Positions 1 to 11,599 of a stretch of DNA of 64,000 nucleotides are shown in pieces. The notes below the pieces were generated by a model, which saw nothing but the letters and a program-made list of their open reading frames with translations, searched no databases and was not told the origin of the DNA. Source of the stretch: Sepioteuthis lessoniana (taxonomy: Eukaryota; Mollusca; Cephalopoda; Myopsida; Loliginidae); NCBI GenBank assembly GCA_963585895.1, contig OY757904.1, forward strand, positions 84,528,336 to 84,592,335. Direction: 5' to 3'. The translations under genes and the position numbers were made by a program. Within the stretch, counting starts at the first letter, position 1. Each line of letters begins with the position of its first letter.

Positions 1-149
1 TAAAATTGTCGTAGACTCTTGAAAATTCAGTGTGTTATTGCTATACATCTTATGAGATGACTGACCAATTTTTATGATTTCAGGTTCAAATGAACAGCTA
101 CAGCAGGAATTGGAATACACCCTACTAAAGCCTGATTGTCACAGCTGGT

Positions 150-858
150 GAATTTCAAAAATGCAATCTGGATGTGAGGACACTTCAGAAGAATGATATG
201 CAATAAAATTCTGTTTTAAACTTGGAAAAAAGCCCACAGAAACATATGGAATGCTTCAGACTGCTTTTTGACCATCTTGCATGAATCAAGCATCAATTTT
301 TGAGTGACATAAGAGATTCAAGGAAGGCAGGGAGTTTGTGAGGGATGATGAGAGGTGTGGGAGGAGTAAGGAAGTCAATACACCAGAGTTGATTGGCCAA
401 AGGGTTAGGGTTAGGGTTACTATGTTTTAAGGTAGTTCAGGAAGAGATTCCGTCGGAAGAGGCCAGCACTCTTCAAATCGGGTCAGTGGCATTTCCACTG
501 GGACAATGCACCAATCCACAACTTCATCCTTGTCACAGACTATTTGACCAAGATGGGCATCAAGACAGTTCTTCACCCTCCCAGTAGTCCAGACCTTGCT
601 CCCTGTGACTTTTGCTTATTCCCTAAGCTCAAGAAAAAACTTAAAGGTTGTCATTATGAGACAATTGGGGAAATGAAAGAGGCTGTGATGAAGGTCATTG
701 ACATGCTCACACAAGAGGACTTCCATGGGGCCTTCCAGAAGTCGTTGGAATGGTACAAGTGCATTGCAGCCGGAGGAGATTACTTTGAAGGGCACTTGAG
801 TTTCATGTGTGTACTATCAATAAAAGTCCCATATGAAAAAGTCTGGAAACTTATTTAA
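150..858 (+). pseudogene. mariner-family transposase fossil
   Basis: Degraded DNA-transposon transposase. Reading around 180-400 gives the N-terminal helix-turn-helix region of mariner transposases (FCFKLGKSPTETYEML, then a KEG.SVRDDERCGR-like stretch). The frame 544-855 gives the C-terminal part with the family signature HPPSSPDLAPCDFCLFPKLK and the usual ending WYKCIAAGGDYFEG. The middle of the catalytic domain is missing or scrambled around 400-540, where a short TTAGGG array sits. Stops break the N-terminal half, so no functional enzyme is made. In the family this enzyme cuts and pastes the element at TA dinucleotides. I could not define terminal inverted repeats. The right edge abuts an I-clade LINE at about 859. 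The family call is firm; the left boundary is approximate. Confidence 0.85.
402..419 (+). repeat. short TTAGGG array
   Basis: Three perfect head-to-tail TTAGGG units (GGGTTAGGGTTAGGGTTA) lie inside the broken mariner coding region, exactly where the middle of the transposase is missing. They may be an interstitial telomere-like repeat left by break repair, or chance. Confidence 0.6.
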
Positions 859-1379
859 TGATCCTCATAAGTTGGAGTTTTGTTATTCAATATGCAGAGG
901 TTATTGTCATTGATAAACTTTTCCAAATCTGTGCCCTTTTTGTTGGTTTTTTGGCACTCCCATGTAGTATTGTGACTGTTAAAGTCACCTAGTAACATGT
1001 GGGGTTTAGGGATTTGTTCTATTAGTTTATTGAGTTTTTGGTTATGTATGGGATCATGTGGAGGAAAATATATGCAGCAAATATGTATAGGTTTGTGTAG
1101 TGTAGCTTTGACAGCAATTACTTGAAGTACATTGTTGATGTTTATTTGGTGTTGGGGAATGTCTTTCCTTATGAAGATAGAGACACCTCCAGAAGCTCTT
1201 TGTCCATCTTTGTGTATGTAATGATATAACTGAAAATTTTTTATTTGTAAATGGTTAATGTCTTTGAGGAATGTTTCTTGAAGACATACTATTTTCGGAT
1301 ATCTTTTTAAGAGTAATAGTAATTCTTCATGATTGGCTTCAATACCTCTGCAGTTCCACTGTAATATTGTGTTGGTCAT
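859..1379 (-). pseudogene. LINE copy A ORF2 N-terminus, AP endonuclease domain (partial)
   Basis: The ATG at 1379 starts MTNTILQWNCRGIEAN, the classic opening of I/Jockey-type apurinic-like endonucleases. Catalytic-region motifs follow: CLQETFL (Glu) and LLGDFNSHNTTW. The frame is open for about 170 codons and then ends at the mariner border, so the final SDH motif and everything downstream are absent. In the intact family this domain nicks target DNA to prime reverse transcription. Confidence 0.85.
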
Positions 1380-1392
1380 TTTTTGTGTTTGA

Positions 1393-2757
1393 TCAGGGTA
1401 GTTTGACAGAATTATTATTTTGTTCATTAGTAGTCCTTTGCTCAGAACTCTTTGATGGTTTATTCTTTAGGGATTTAGTTTTAGTTTCTTGGGGGCTGTT
1501 TCCTATTTCCATTTTTTCTAGTTGACTAGATTTGTTGAGCGTTTCAATATTTTCAGTTTCTTGCAACTTTAGTTTTGATTTTTGTTTGTCTTTGAGGGTT
1601 TTTTTGTTTGGAGAAAAGTGAGTAGAAGTGGGAGGTCTTATTGGGGATCTTTGGTCTTTTAATCTAGTTTTTTTGGGTGATTTCATAATTTAATTTTTGA
1701 TTAATCATGAGATTGATGGTATTGGTTTTTCATCTTGATTAGCTTTTTCCAAGGGGGTCACAGTGTTTGAGCAGGTGGCTCCTTATTTTCTGCAAGATCC
1801 CCTGATGTATTTGGGATTTCAGGACCTCTGATGATGTTAAATGTTGATTTAATTTTATTGATATAGCCTTCCCATTCACCCCGCTCCAATTGGATTAGAG
1901 TTTTAATCATTGACTATAATTGTGAGTAGATTTGTTATGTTGGACTGCTTGTGGTGGCCTTAGATTCTATTACTCTCTTTCATGCTTCATGAAAAGGAAT
2001 ATTGTTTTGGTGTTTGACTTTCAATATTTCGTTTTCTAGTCTCCAACTCTCACAAGTTCTTGAATAAACAGGATGGTCTCCACCACAATTGGCACATTTA
2101 TTCGGGAAAACACAATCATTAATATGGTGATCAGGATTTTGTTGACCACATTTCCCGCACACTTCCTTTCCTTTACATTTATCCTCATGATATCCATACT
2201 TTTGGTATTTATAACATTGTAGAGGATTTGGAATAAACTGTCCCACCCTCTCCATTGTATAGCCAACTTTAATTTTTTCAGGTATTGTAGGTTGATTGAA
2301 TGTCATGGCATATGTGTTTGTCTTTATTATTTTCCCCCTTTTTAAATTGTCATTCTTTGAATGACCGTTACACCTTGATTCTTTAGTTCTGATTTTATTT
2401 ATTCAAGGGAACACAGTGAAAGTTCTTTACTCCTCACAATCCCTTTACTCACGTTCAGGGACTTGTGAGGGTGGGTTTTTATAGCTGTGTTGTGGAATCT
2501 CGTCATTTTAAGTAGGAAGTCTGCATATTTTTTCTTCTCTACCTCAACTCGTAAAGTTTGGTTTTTCAGTTTTTTCACATTAATTGGAGTTAAGTTGCTG
2601 GAAATAACTTTTTGATTATAAATGGTGAAAGTTGTGTAATGGGAGTTTCCGTAGATTCAATTACAATGAATCTAGGGAAAAGCACCTCAATGTCATCATC
2701 TGAATTATCAGTATCTATAAATGAGCGTTTAAATTTTTTATTTGAGAAAGAAGCCAT
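1393..2757 (-). pseudogene. LINE copy A ORF1 (zinc-knuckle RNA-binding protein), broken
   Basis: The start ATG at 2757 opens MASFSNKKFKRSFIDTD, the N-terminus shared by sister copies. The segment 2306-1980 carries a row of CCHC knuckles: a first one lacking its second Cys (CYKYQKYGYHEDKC), then CGKCGQQNPDHHINDC and CANCGGDHPVYSRTC, followed by the conserved basic stretch ending in NIPFHEA. The C-terminal 97 codons (1686-1393) are Lys/Ser-rich. The protein would coat the LINE RNA. Several stops and frame changes separate the pieces, so it is not functional. ORF1 ends 13 nt before the ORF2 ATG at 1379. Confidence 0.75.
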
Positions 2758-3364
2758 GAGTGGTAATTATTCTTCACTGGTTCTATGCTCCACCACCCAC
2801 CATGGAATCCAACTTATGTTGGGACTAAACCAAAGGGGCAACTCATTCGTCTTGGCTGAGACAGGGATACAATACCAGTACACTCATGCAAAGAGTATGA
2901 TTCTGGGCCTCTGCGAAATTCTGCTTTTAAATACACAACAATCTGACAGCAGTCATAAGTCCTACCTCTCAGCACAATTGACCCTCAGCCCCCACCTTCT
3001 AGCACGTATGGAATAAAGTGTTGGGAATAGTTCCACAAAAGTAGATTGAGTAGTTCCACAAGAACAGATTGTATGATACGATTGGGAGAAAAACAAACAT
3101 ATGTGATAGGACATTTCTGGACCAGCTGATTAATCGGATCAGGCCCAACCCGACCGCCCATCAGATCAAGTAAGGGGTAAAGTGATGTGCTCCAAGCCAT
3201 TGACTACTCTGTCACCGGATCAATGACTGCTCAACCACAAGGGTTCCATCCTAGTGCCTTACGGGTCGCCACCCACAGCCAACAGGTGGCCTCATGGTTG
3301 TGGTGGGGGGTCTTACCCCTCTGCAGAGGTGCGTCAGCGTATTCTACAGCCCCAGTCAACAGGG

Positions 3365-4739
3365 TGTCTTCTTGTTTTGGTTTTGTATCTTCCTTTTCTT
3401 CATTTCCTTTTTTAGTTACATATGTATAACTAGGTTGTTCTTATGTTTGTTCTACTATTTTTCTGCCCTCGGAGAAGGAGATGTTTCTTGTGTATTTTAT
3501 TTCTCTTATTCTTTTTTCTTTTTTTCACATTTCACATTCGCATGAATGTGCAGGGTGTTCTCCTGTGCAGTTGATGCAGTTCAAGGGATTTTTACATTCT
3601 AATTCTATGTGATTTGAATTTCCACATTTTGCACATATTGATGGTCAAGTACATATTTATCTTTAGGATGTCCATATTTTTGGCATCTTAGGGGGTTTGG
3701 TATGTAAGTTTCTATTTTTTTTATTTATGTAACCTATTCTAATGCTGGTTGGAGTTGTGGGTTTAATAAATGTTAGAATGTATGTGTTTGTGTCTATGGT
3801 TTGTTTCTTTGCGTATGGAGATTCTCCTCACATCTGTTACGCCTTGTGGTTTAAGATGTAGTTTTATTTCTTCAAGGGAACACGATTTTATAACTTCTTT
3901 CAAGAAGCTTAGGATTGGGTGAGGGTATGTTTTTATGTCTAGTTTTCCAAATTGTTTCCATTTTAGTATTTTTTCGGATTGTTTTTGATTTGTTGTTTGT
4001 ATAATAATGGTGTTGTTCATAGCTTTTTTGATATTGATTGGTTTACAGTGTGTTTCTATTGTTTTTTGAATTAGGAATGGGGATAGTTTGGTGATTGGGG
4101 TTTCTTCTATTGATCCAAGTACAATGAATTGATAGAAGTTTTTATCCGTTTCATGTTCACTTTCTGATTCTGTGAGAGGTCTTTCCATTTTTTTGGTTTT
4201 TGCTTGGGTTATATTTTCATAGGCCATAAAGAAAGTCTGAGTTTCATTGATTACGGAGTCCCACATGGGGATGTGCCTAGGGGGAAAACCCATTCGCCAA
4301 GTAACATCAAGGTTACATAGTCAATATACTCATGCTGGTGGTAGACAATTTAGTTTTGTCGCAGGGTTTTTATTCCCAAGATAATTACTCACCCAGGGAT
4401 AGAAAGGAGTATAAGTCTTTCCTCAGCATGATTAACCCTACAGCCATTGCCCTCTAATTCAGATTTTTGCAAAAAACTGAAAGAGGGCTGACATGATCAG
4501 CCAATTGATCGGATCGGGCCTCTCTGACCACCCGTCTAGCCCAGTAAGTGTGTAAGTGAAGTGTTGCAAGTCACATGACCTCTTTGGTTGCCAGATCAAG
4601 GACTGCTCAGCCACCATGATCCCGTCCTCAAGCATTAAAGGTCGTCAACCACAGCCAACAAATAGCCTCATTTGGGGGTGGGGGGTTACCCCTCTGCAGA
4701 GATGCAGTCGGTGTATTCTACAGCCCCAGCCGACTGGGC
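3365..4739 (-). mobile_element. I-clade LINE copy B, 5' portion (5'UTR and ORF1)
   Basis: A second copy of the same family directly abuts copy A. Its 5' terminus (block ending GACTGGGC at 4739) and 5'UTR run to about 4228. ORF1 starts at the ATG at 4227 (MAYENITQAKTKKMERP) and is open to 3763 with the conserved EETPITKLSPFLIQK segment. Remnants of the zinc-knuckle region lie at about 3540-3700. The copy stops there, and its ORF2 is absent from this position. Head-to-tail packing of 5' halves suggests that copy A inserted into copy B, pushing B's 3' half to the left beyond the window. Confidence 0.75.
3763..4227 (-). pseudogene. LINE copy B ORF1 N-terminal half
   Basis: An open stretch of about 155 codons from the ATG at 4227. 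It has a charged N-terminus with an acidic SESEHETD patch, then FIVLGSIEETPITKLSPF and a C-terminal region (LKEVIKSCSLEEIKLHLKPQ) that matches the domain before the knuckles in the other copies. No enzyme motif is expected here; the role in the family is RNA binding. The frame is lost before the cysteine region, so this copy is dead. Confidence 0.7.
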
Positions 4740-6075
4740 GTGTGGTGGTCTGTAAAGGGAGCAAATGTTGATAGTTTTGTGTAGGATTGCTTTGGCAGCT
4801 ATTGCTTGGAGGTTGGTATTCAGATCAATTTTGCTTTGGGAAATATCATTTCTAATTAAGATCAATACACCCCCTGAGGCTCTGAGTCAGTTGGAGCTTT
4901 CCAAGTTCTTGATATTTATTTTGCTGTTTTCTATAAGAAATGTTTTTTGTAAGTAGATTACAACCAGATGCATTTGTTTGCAACAAAAGCAAATCATTAA
5001 GGTTTGTTTTGATTCTGTGACAGTTCTATTGTGTGATGCTTTGACCTATGTTTTAAGTTTAGTTTTGTGTGTTTTTGAGTGTTTGGGGGTTGATGTTTGG
5101 TGGGTTGGGGGTTTTCTTGTTTCCTTTTTGTTAATATATTGAATTTGTTGTGAGTTTCCATAGGTTCATTGGAAATTATTTTCTTTTGTTTTGTGTCTGG
5201 AGTGGGATCATTGACATGATTTGCCTTGATGTTTTTGTTTAAGTGGTTTTTGTTTAGTTGGGGTTCTCTCTTTTAGTGTCGGTGAGGTTTCCATAGAGAG
5301 AATCGGTTTTGTTTAGGAGAGTCTTGGGTGCCTTGAGAGGGTATTTCTGATTGGAAGGATGATGGTGGTGTCATTTGATTTTTTTAGTAGGGTTTAGTTT
5401 AGAAGTTGAATTTGAAGGTGAGGTTTGTTTGGTTTGGAGCATAGAAGTCTGTAGTTCTTTTAGGAGGATTGGGAATTCATCTGGTTTCAAGTTAAGAAGT
5501 TTCTCTATAAGGAAATTGCATTTATGGCATTCTGGGGTTGATGGGTTTTGTATGTGTTGCATTACTCTTGAGTAGAACCAACTTGGGAGGGTGATCTCTA
5601 CAATTTTTCTTGCCTCTGGAAAAGGGATGTCTTGAGTGTATTTCATTTTCATGATCTTTTTTTCTCTTTTCCATTGCAAGTGAACTCCATTGCAGTTAGC
5701 ACATTTAAGTTGTTTGCAGGTGGATTTTGGGTGATCAGAACCATCCTCTCCACATTTTTAACATATTCTCTTTCTTGTGGACAGACTTTTGTGGTACACA
5801 AACTTTTGGCAGTTGTAGCAATGAAGAGGATTGGGGATATAAGTGTAAACCTTCACTATCATGTACCCAATTTTACGTTTAGGTAGAAGTTTGGAGGTAC
5901 TGAAGGTAAGGACGTAGGTGTTGGTGTTAATAAGTTGGTCATTTTTTTCTTTTCATTATCCTTTTTACCTCTGATACTTGTTTTCTTAAGTTGTGTTTAA
6001 TTTCTTCAATAGAACAGGAAGATAGTTCTCAACTTCTCACCACTCCTCAAGGTGTGTTGAGGGATCTGTGATTGT
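4740..6075 (-). mobile_element. I-clade LINE copy C, fragment (endonuclease start to ORF1)
   Basis: A third stacked copy. 4745-5000 on the minus strand reads as endonuclease. 5679-5371 is an open ORF1 C-terminal piece with the family signature KYTQDIPFPEARKIVE. 5690-5880 holds decayed knuckles, and ORF1 N-terminal sequence continues to about 6060. No 5'UTR or 5' end is recognisable beyond 6075. Stops and small indels throughout make it a fossil. Confidence 0.65.
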
Positions 6076-6289
6076 CATGAGCAAGATATGCAACATAATG
6101 CACGAAAATATCCATGAATTGCATGCATATGATGTAGAGCAATTGAAGAAAAAAAATCAAAGTGGACCAATGCAAATTAATATGATGCAAATGTAAAACT
6201 GCCACTTAACCAATCCACCGCCTTGTCGTGGTCTATATGAGTGTGTTTGGAAGCTTGGCCAATATATCAGGGACTATCTTGGATGCCTG
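6076..6289. other. unassigned AT-rich stretch
   Basis: No coding sequence seen. It contains the phrase CCACCGCCTTGTCGTGG near 6218, which may be part of a repeat leader. It may be the leader of the gag fossil that follows. Confidence 0.3.
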
Positions 6290-7400
6290 TTCGTGAGAAG
6301 ATTTTAAGCTATTTCAGTAGTTATGGCTTTCAATCCTAAATTAATACCACTATTTGAAAGAAGCGATTCTGAACAGTTATCAAGCAGATCGAGAAAGCAG
6401 AATTGATATACTAGTTTAGTAGCATAAAGCATATAGAGTGTGTGGTTCCAATGCGTCTAATCAGGTGGTACATATGCTGTGTACCAGCAGCTGCGCAAGG
6501 AAAAGAAGAGTGACTTTACCTGCATTTAAAAACTCTTTTTGTATGTGGCATTTGCTCTGGACTCTGCCACTAAATCTTAGAAGAAATTTGTAGCACACTG
6601 CTTATGCCCAGGAGAGACTGTCGATGTCTTTTAGGCCAAATTGCATAAAATCACAGTTCTGATCAGTGGCATGACAGATCAGAGTCTGATGTGTGTGTTT
6701 ACCACTGAGTTGCCAGAACATGCTAAGGAATTGCTCTGAGCCTCTTCCCAGTTAGATGATATGCATATTTCATAAGTGCTGGCTCAAGTACAAGCCATAC
6801 TGAAGAAGTGCCCTGCAAATATTGAACAAGTAGCAGTGGCTTCACAGCCATCAGGTTGTCAGGCGAAGGAAGTTGACATGCCAACAAAATGATGTGGGTG
6901 TGATGGACCCAATCACTTGGCACACGACTGCCTCTTGTGGCATGAAACTTCAAAGAAAGAGGATGCTAGATCCTGAAGACTAGTTTTGTGCTATTGATGT
7001 AAGAAGCAGGGACATATCTGAAACTGTCTGGGCAACTAGCTGAACAAGACTTTGGTGCCAGTCTTCTCCCCAAATCCCCTTTAAATAGAGCACTATCTAC
7101 AATAACTGTGCAGATCAATGGAATGCAGCGTACAGCCCTTGAAGACACTGGCTGCAAGCAAACACTCATACACAAAGCATGCTGTCAGGCATAGGAGATA
7201 AAGGAGGTAAATGTGCTGACTGTAGGCAAGAGTACACTTAAGTAGTGTGGAGTTGGGGAGGTCTGGCTTGGCGTCAACAACAGGCCATCAATCGATGTAG
7301 AAGTTCAGGTCAAAGATGAGGAACTCCTTGGATTTGACTTTTTGCTAGTGCTGGATGAATCAAACAGCTGGGTGGGATGTCCATGACTGGCACCAGTGAG
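6290..7400 (+). mobile_element. gypsy-type LTR retrotransposon fossil: gag and protease region
   Basis: Decayed plus-strand fossil. Recognisable parts in order are a gag core (about 6480-6800), two CCHC-type zinc knuckles (about 6885-7040) and a retropepsin-like segment (ALEDTGC around 7135 and LLGFDF around 7330). This order is typical of Ty3/gypsy elements. No LTRs were found at its edges, and the downstream polymerase part is absent; an I-clade LINE begins at about 7485. It is broken many times and looks old. Confidence 0.65.
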
Positions 7401-7679
7401 GTAAAATTTCCTCAAAGTGACAAGCCAATCTGCTACCATCACTAAGAATATGACACAAACAGACAGATATAGATCGCATCATGGAATTGTTGGTTGGTTG
7501 TTTTGTTTTTATGACATATCAACCCTTTTCAGGTCATTTAACGCCAAATCAAGCCATTTGATGAAAGTTTATTTCAAGGTCTTCGTATCTTCAAATATTT
7601 ATTCATGGTGTACAGTAATTTTCAGATACTCATTTATTTTTATCTTCTTTGGTATTGTTTATACTATATTGGGTAGGTA

Positions 7680-8560
7680 TTTAAAATTTTCCATATAGGC
7701 CCACTGCTTTCAGGAAGGACATTATAGCATCCACTTTAGTTTTTTAAATAGTTCTTTCATAGAGCTTGCTTTGTAAAATCTTTCTCTTGTAGGGGCCAAA
7801 TCAATGCATTCAATGTGTTTTATTGTGTGCAGTCTGGCATGCATGGCATATAGGTTGCTCTTCTTTAAGCAAGTAAGAATGTGTAATTCTTGTGGGACCT
7901 ATGCACAATCTGGATAAACCAACAACCTCTTTTCAGCTTTTTCTGAAGTTTTGCTTTTATTCTCCTAGTATAGGAATGATTTCTAGAAGCTTGTTATAGT
8001 TATTGTTGCTCCAACAATACTGCTTTTGTTGTAGTATATATTTGTTTATCTTGATTTTTAAGTCTGTATATGGAATTTTAAAAGTTCTTTTAGGAACAAT
8101 ACTTAAGGTAGATCTAGCCACTTTATCAACTTGCTCATTTCCACTAATTCTGGTGTGACTTGGAATCCAACATAGCAGTATTTCATTGTCATCTGAAATT
8201 TCTTCTTATTTACATAAGAATTTTATAAGTGGATTGTCAAGTTTCTTGCTTTGTAATGATGTTAACACTGACAAGTCAGAAAAAATAATGAATCTTGGAT
8301 GTTTTAATTTTTGAATCAGATTGAGCGCTATATCTATTCCACATGCTTCAGTATTGAATATGGAGGTATTGTTTGGCATGTTTTTTAATTGTTTTTCCTA
8401 TGTATACTGCAGCACAACCAGTTGTTTTCTCCTACTTAGTACCATCTGTAAAGATGTGTGAATGTCTAGGATATTTATCTTTAATTTTCTCAAGTTCTTC
8501 TTGGAAAATTAGCGAAAGAGTTTTAATCTTTTGGAGTTTGCACAGAGTTAGAATTACTTT
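7680..8560 (-). pseudogene. LINE copy D RNase H domain and ORF2 C-terminus
   Basis: Minus-strand reading gives RNase H landmarks: a TDGSK-like region near 8440, and near 8130 the GNEQVDKVAR segment that corresponds to the GN.xAD motif of I-clade RNase H. The tail MKELF...IMSFLKAVGLYGKF (about 7760-7690) is the family's C-terminus. This RNase H is why I place the family in the I group rather than Jockey proper. Scattered stops show it is dead. Confidence 0.7.
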
Positions 8561-8568
8561 TGGAGTCC

Positions 8569-10230
8569 TTATGGTCCAAGGTGGGATTTTGGTATGATCA
8601 TATTGTGTATTTTTGTTAAATTTATTCTTGCTTTTTCTTTTATTGTTTCCATCTGAAGGCCAAAAAGTTTTATAGCCCTTTCACTCCTTTTGAATAGTTC
8701 CCTATATTTTGGGTGGAATGCACCATCATATGCAGGATTAGATGAGCGTGAGTTTAGTTTAGCATAATGCTGGAAAGCCAATTTATTGCTTCTGATATTT
8801 GCTGGTGCTTTGTTACCCTCTGCATTAGACTCAAATAGGAATGCTTTGAAGCCTCCAAGTACTAATCTCAGGTCTGCATGGTAGATCGGGTTAAGTATTT
8901 TTAGATAGGTCTTTCTTGCAGATTGGTATATAAAATTACCATAATCCAGTTTCAATCTAGTCAGTGACCTATACAATTTCAGTAGAGTTTTTCAAACTGC
9001 TCCCCACTCTGTTATGGCTATCACACACAACAGTTGTAATGTTCTACTGCATTTAGCCTTCAAATATTTCAAGTGGGAAATAAAGGTCAGTTTTTTCAAA
9101 TCAAATATTAACCCTAGAAATTTGTACTCATCTATAATTGGAATTTCTGTCTTTACAAGTTTTCTCTGATGACAGAAATGAACACATTTAGTTTTAGAAA
9201 ATCTAAATCCATTTTCTGTTGCCCATTTGTTGATTTTGTCTAAGCACTGTTGTAGTTTGCGCTCAATGGCATGTATATATTTCAACCTGTAACATATTAA
9301 AAGGTCATCAACATATAAGATCAGTCCACTCCAGGAGATAAGCATTTAGTTATGTTGTTCATTTTAATGCTAAACCAAGTCATGGATAATACACTGCCTT
9401 GAGGAACTCCCTCTTCCTGATTTTTCAAATCAGAGGGAGTGGATCCAATGTGGATTTCAAATTTCCTATTTAATAGAAACCTGTTGATAAAGTGTGGAAA
9501 TCTGCCTTTTAGACCGAGATCACACAGGTCTCTCATTATTCTATATTTCCACATAGTATCGTAGGCCTTCTCTAAATAGAAGAAAATAGCTGTCATGTTC
9601 CTTCCGAATAAAGGCCTCTCTAATAGTTGTTTCCAGACAGATCAAGTGGTCAGTTGTACTTCTTTTATTCCAGAATCCACATTGTAGATTGGAAATAAGG
9701 TCATTGGAATACAGATATCAAACCAATCTGTCATTTACCATCCTCTCCATTATTTTACACAAACAGCTTGTCAGTGAAATTGGTCAATAATTTTGAGGAT
9801 CTGAGTTATCTCTTCCTAGATTTTGAATAGGTATTACTGTGGTTTGTCTCCGTATATCAGGAAACTTGCCTTCTGTCCATAGTTTATTATATATTTTTAA
9901 GAGCAGTTTTAAAGGTTCTTTAGGTAGTTGTCTCAAGAATCCATAGTGGGCCTCATCCAGTCCTACATCAGTATTATGAGATCTTTTTATAGCGTCTTTT
10001 AATTCTCTAAGTGAAAATAGGCCATTGTAATTTTCCAGGTTTTTTGATTGAAAGTTTAACTTGTTCTTTTCCGTGTTTTGTTTGACCATTATAAATTTTG
10101 GTTTGCCATTTTGACTAGATGAATTTTGAGAAAATATTTTGGCCAGTAAATCTACCATATTCTTTTTGTCAGTTATTGTGCAGTTGTTTTTGGAGAGGTG
10201 TTTTATTGGTGTTGCCTGATATTTACACAC
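8569..10230 (-). pseudogene. LINE copy D reverse transcriptase region
   Basis: Three open pieces cover the RT domain. 10230-9784 holds the RT N-terminus (LDEAHYGFLRQLP.., TVIPIQNLGRD). 9596-9321 holds motif A as FYLEKAYDTMWKYRIMRDL and motif B as EEGVPQGSVLS. 9345-8992 holds the catalytic YVDDLLICY with both aspartates and the thumb YKFLGLIFD. 8976-8569 continues as the connection region. The pieces lie in different frames, and at least two shifts separate them. The active-site residues survive, so decay is moderate. The RNase H domain with a GNEQVDKVAR segment follows at about 8130. Confidence 0.85.
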
Positions 10231-10552
10231 AATTTTCTAGATCATCTTCCATAGAGCTTTTGGTTTAGAGGATGAACCCAAATTAACTGACATATCTTTG
10301 CCAGCATTCTTTTTTTGCTGTCTCTATCACCCTGCGGGCCTTAGCTCTATTTAGCTTATACTCAATCAGATTGGAGGTGGTTGGCTCCTTTTTAAAATTC
10401 TATAGAGCAATTTTTTGCAATCTGATAGCTCTTTAGCATTCATTGTCGAACGAGGGTCTGTTGTGTTTATTTGGTGTTGAGTTTCTAGAAATGCAATCTT
10501 TTGCTATTTCAATTAGCAATTCTGTGATGTGCTCTACTATGTCATGGTTTGT

Positions 10553-10830
10553 TGTAAGGAAAATTGTGACTTACCTGACTAGCATGTGGCTGCGTTCTGC
10601 ACGGTTCAGTCGCTTAACAAAAAAAAAAGCTAAAATGGTGACACACAGTCGCTTTTGTATTTGCTTATCTCGCATGAAGTAACACAGACTCTCGTGTTCC
10701 TATGCAAATGAGACAGTCAGGTGTTATAAAAAGAAGGGAGGTAGTTGAAAGAAGGCGTGTTACATGGACAGACACGTGCAACAGGATTGTCTGAGTCAGT
10801 GACATTATTGAAATCAACTTTCAAACTACA
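10553..10830 (+). mobile_element. solo LTR inserted in LINE copy D
   Basis: A 278 bp insertion starting TGTAAGG and ending AACTACA, flanked by a perfect 5 bp target duplication TTTGT (10548-10552 and 10831-10835). TG...CA ends plus a 5 bp duplication are diagnostic of an LTR. Inside are ATGCAAAT at 10702 and a TATA box TATAAAAAG 15 nt further on. No internal region is present, so it is a solo LTR left by recombination. Similar core-promoter spacing is seen in the LTR pair at 19980-21745, so it may belong to a related family. Confidence 0.85.
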
Positions 10831-10835
10831 TTTGT

Positions 10836-11565
10836 CTCTATATGGGTCAGGTTATTTTTACATTTTTCCTTGAATATTTCCCAGTTGGCATTGTCTAACT
10901 TCCAGCAGGATATTTTTTCACTGCTGAGTTCTGTGCTTTAGATCAGGATGGGGAAGTGATCACTACCACAAGTGTCATCATGTACCTTCCAAGTAAAGTC
11001 CATATCGACCGTGGGGTGGCATATAGTTAAATCAATGTTCGAGTGATTTCCGCTAAATGAGTCGATATATGTAAGTGTGCCATTGTTAAGTAGGCACATA
11101 TCATTCTCATTGATGATCTTTTCTAGAATTTTGCCCTTTTTGTTTGTATCTCTGCACTCCCATAGGGTATTGTGACTATTAAAGTCCCTTAATAAGATGA
11201 AAGGTTTGGGTAATTGATCAACTAGCTTCTTTATTTCATTTTCATCTATGTCATCACTTGGTGGAATATATATTGCTTTATGCAGTGTGACCTTGATGGC
11301 AACTGCTTAGATATTTGTTTTTATGTTTACTTTGCTGTGTGGTATATCATTTCTGATCAGAACCAATACTCCTCCAGAAGTCCCGCATCTGGAGCCATAA
11401 CTGTAATTAAACAGCTGATAATTCTTGATGTTATCATCTGGCTGGAGGAAGGTTTTCTGGAAACATAACTGCAGGATACTCTTGCATTATTAATAGGAGC
11501 AATTCATCAATATTTGCTTTCAATCCACGACCTTGATACATATTATTATATTTGGTTAGATTTTG
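10836..11565 (-). pseudogene. LINE copy D endonuclease domain
   Basis: Minus-strand reading from about 11565 resembles NNMYQGRGLKANIDELLLL, a decayed form of the IIQWNCRGLKAN opening, with GDFNSHN-like and SDH-like regions near 11180 and 10970. It is interrupted by stops. It joins the RT region through the solo-LTR insertion. It is the 5'-most part of copy D that survives. Confidence 0.65.
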
Positions 11566-11599
11566 ATGAAGAGGTTGGTTTCTTTGAGACAGCTCAAGA

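Larger units (their letters stand above)
859..3364 (-). mobile_element. I-clade LINE copy A, 5' portion
   Basis: Minus-strand non-LTR retrotransposon. From its 5' end (about 3364, recognised by the terminal block with AGCCCC and TCTGCAGAGG seen in all copies of this family) it holds a roughly 600 bp 5'UTR, ORF1 (2757 to 1393) and the start of ORF2 with the endonuclease (from 1379). It stops inside the endonuclease at 859, against the mariner fossil. Reverse transcriptase, RNase H and 3'UTR are not in the window, which is unusual because LINEs normally lose their 5' end. The missing part may continue left of the window if the mariner inserted into it. Confidence 0.8.
7485..11580 (-). mobile_element. 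I-clade LINE copy D, 5'-truncated
   Basis: Minus-strand LINE with an intact 3' end and most of ORF2. In sense order: endonuclease start (about 11565), solo-LTR insertion (10553-10830), reverse transcriptase (10230-8569), RNase H (about 8570-8090), C-terminal tail, and a 3'UTR ending near 7485 with the conserved stem-loop and a CAAAACAACCAACC tail. It begins at the ORF2 start, so ORF1 and 5'UTR are lost, the usual 5' truncation of target-primed insertion. About 3.8 kb remain without the solo LTR. Frame breaks occur throughout ORF2. Confidence 0.8.

Noticed and set aside
4556-4771. Plus-strand open frames in the 5'UTRs of I-clade copies (also 18455-18901, 29601-29843, 62848-63033) with similar peptides
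   Set aside because: The similarity follows from nucleotide homology of the 5'UTR; frames differ between copies and no domain is recognisable.
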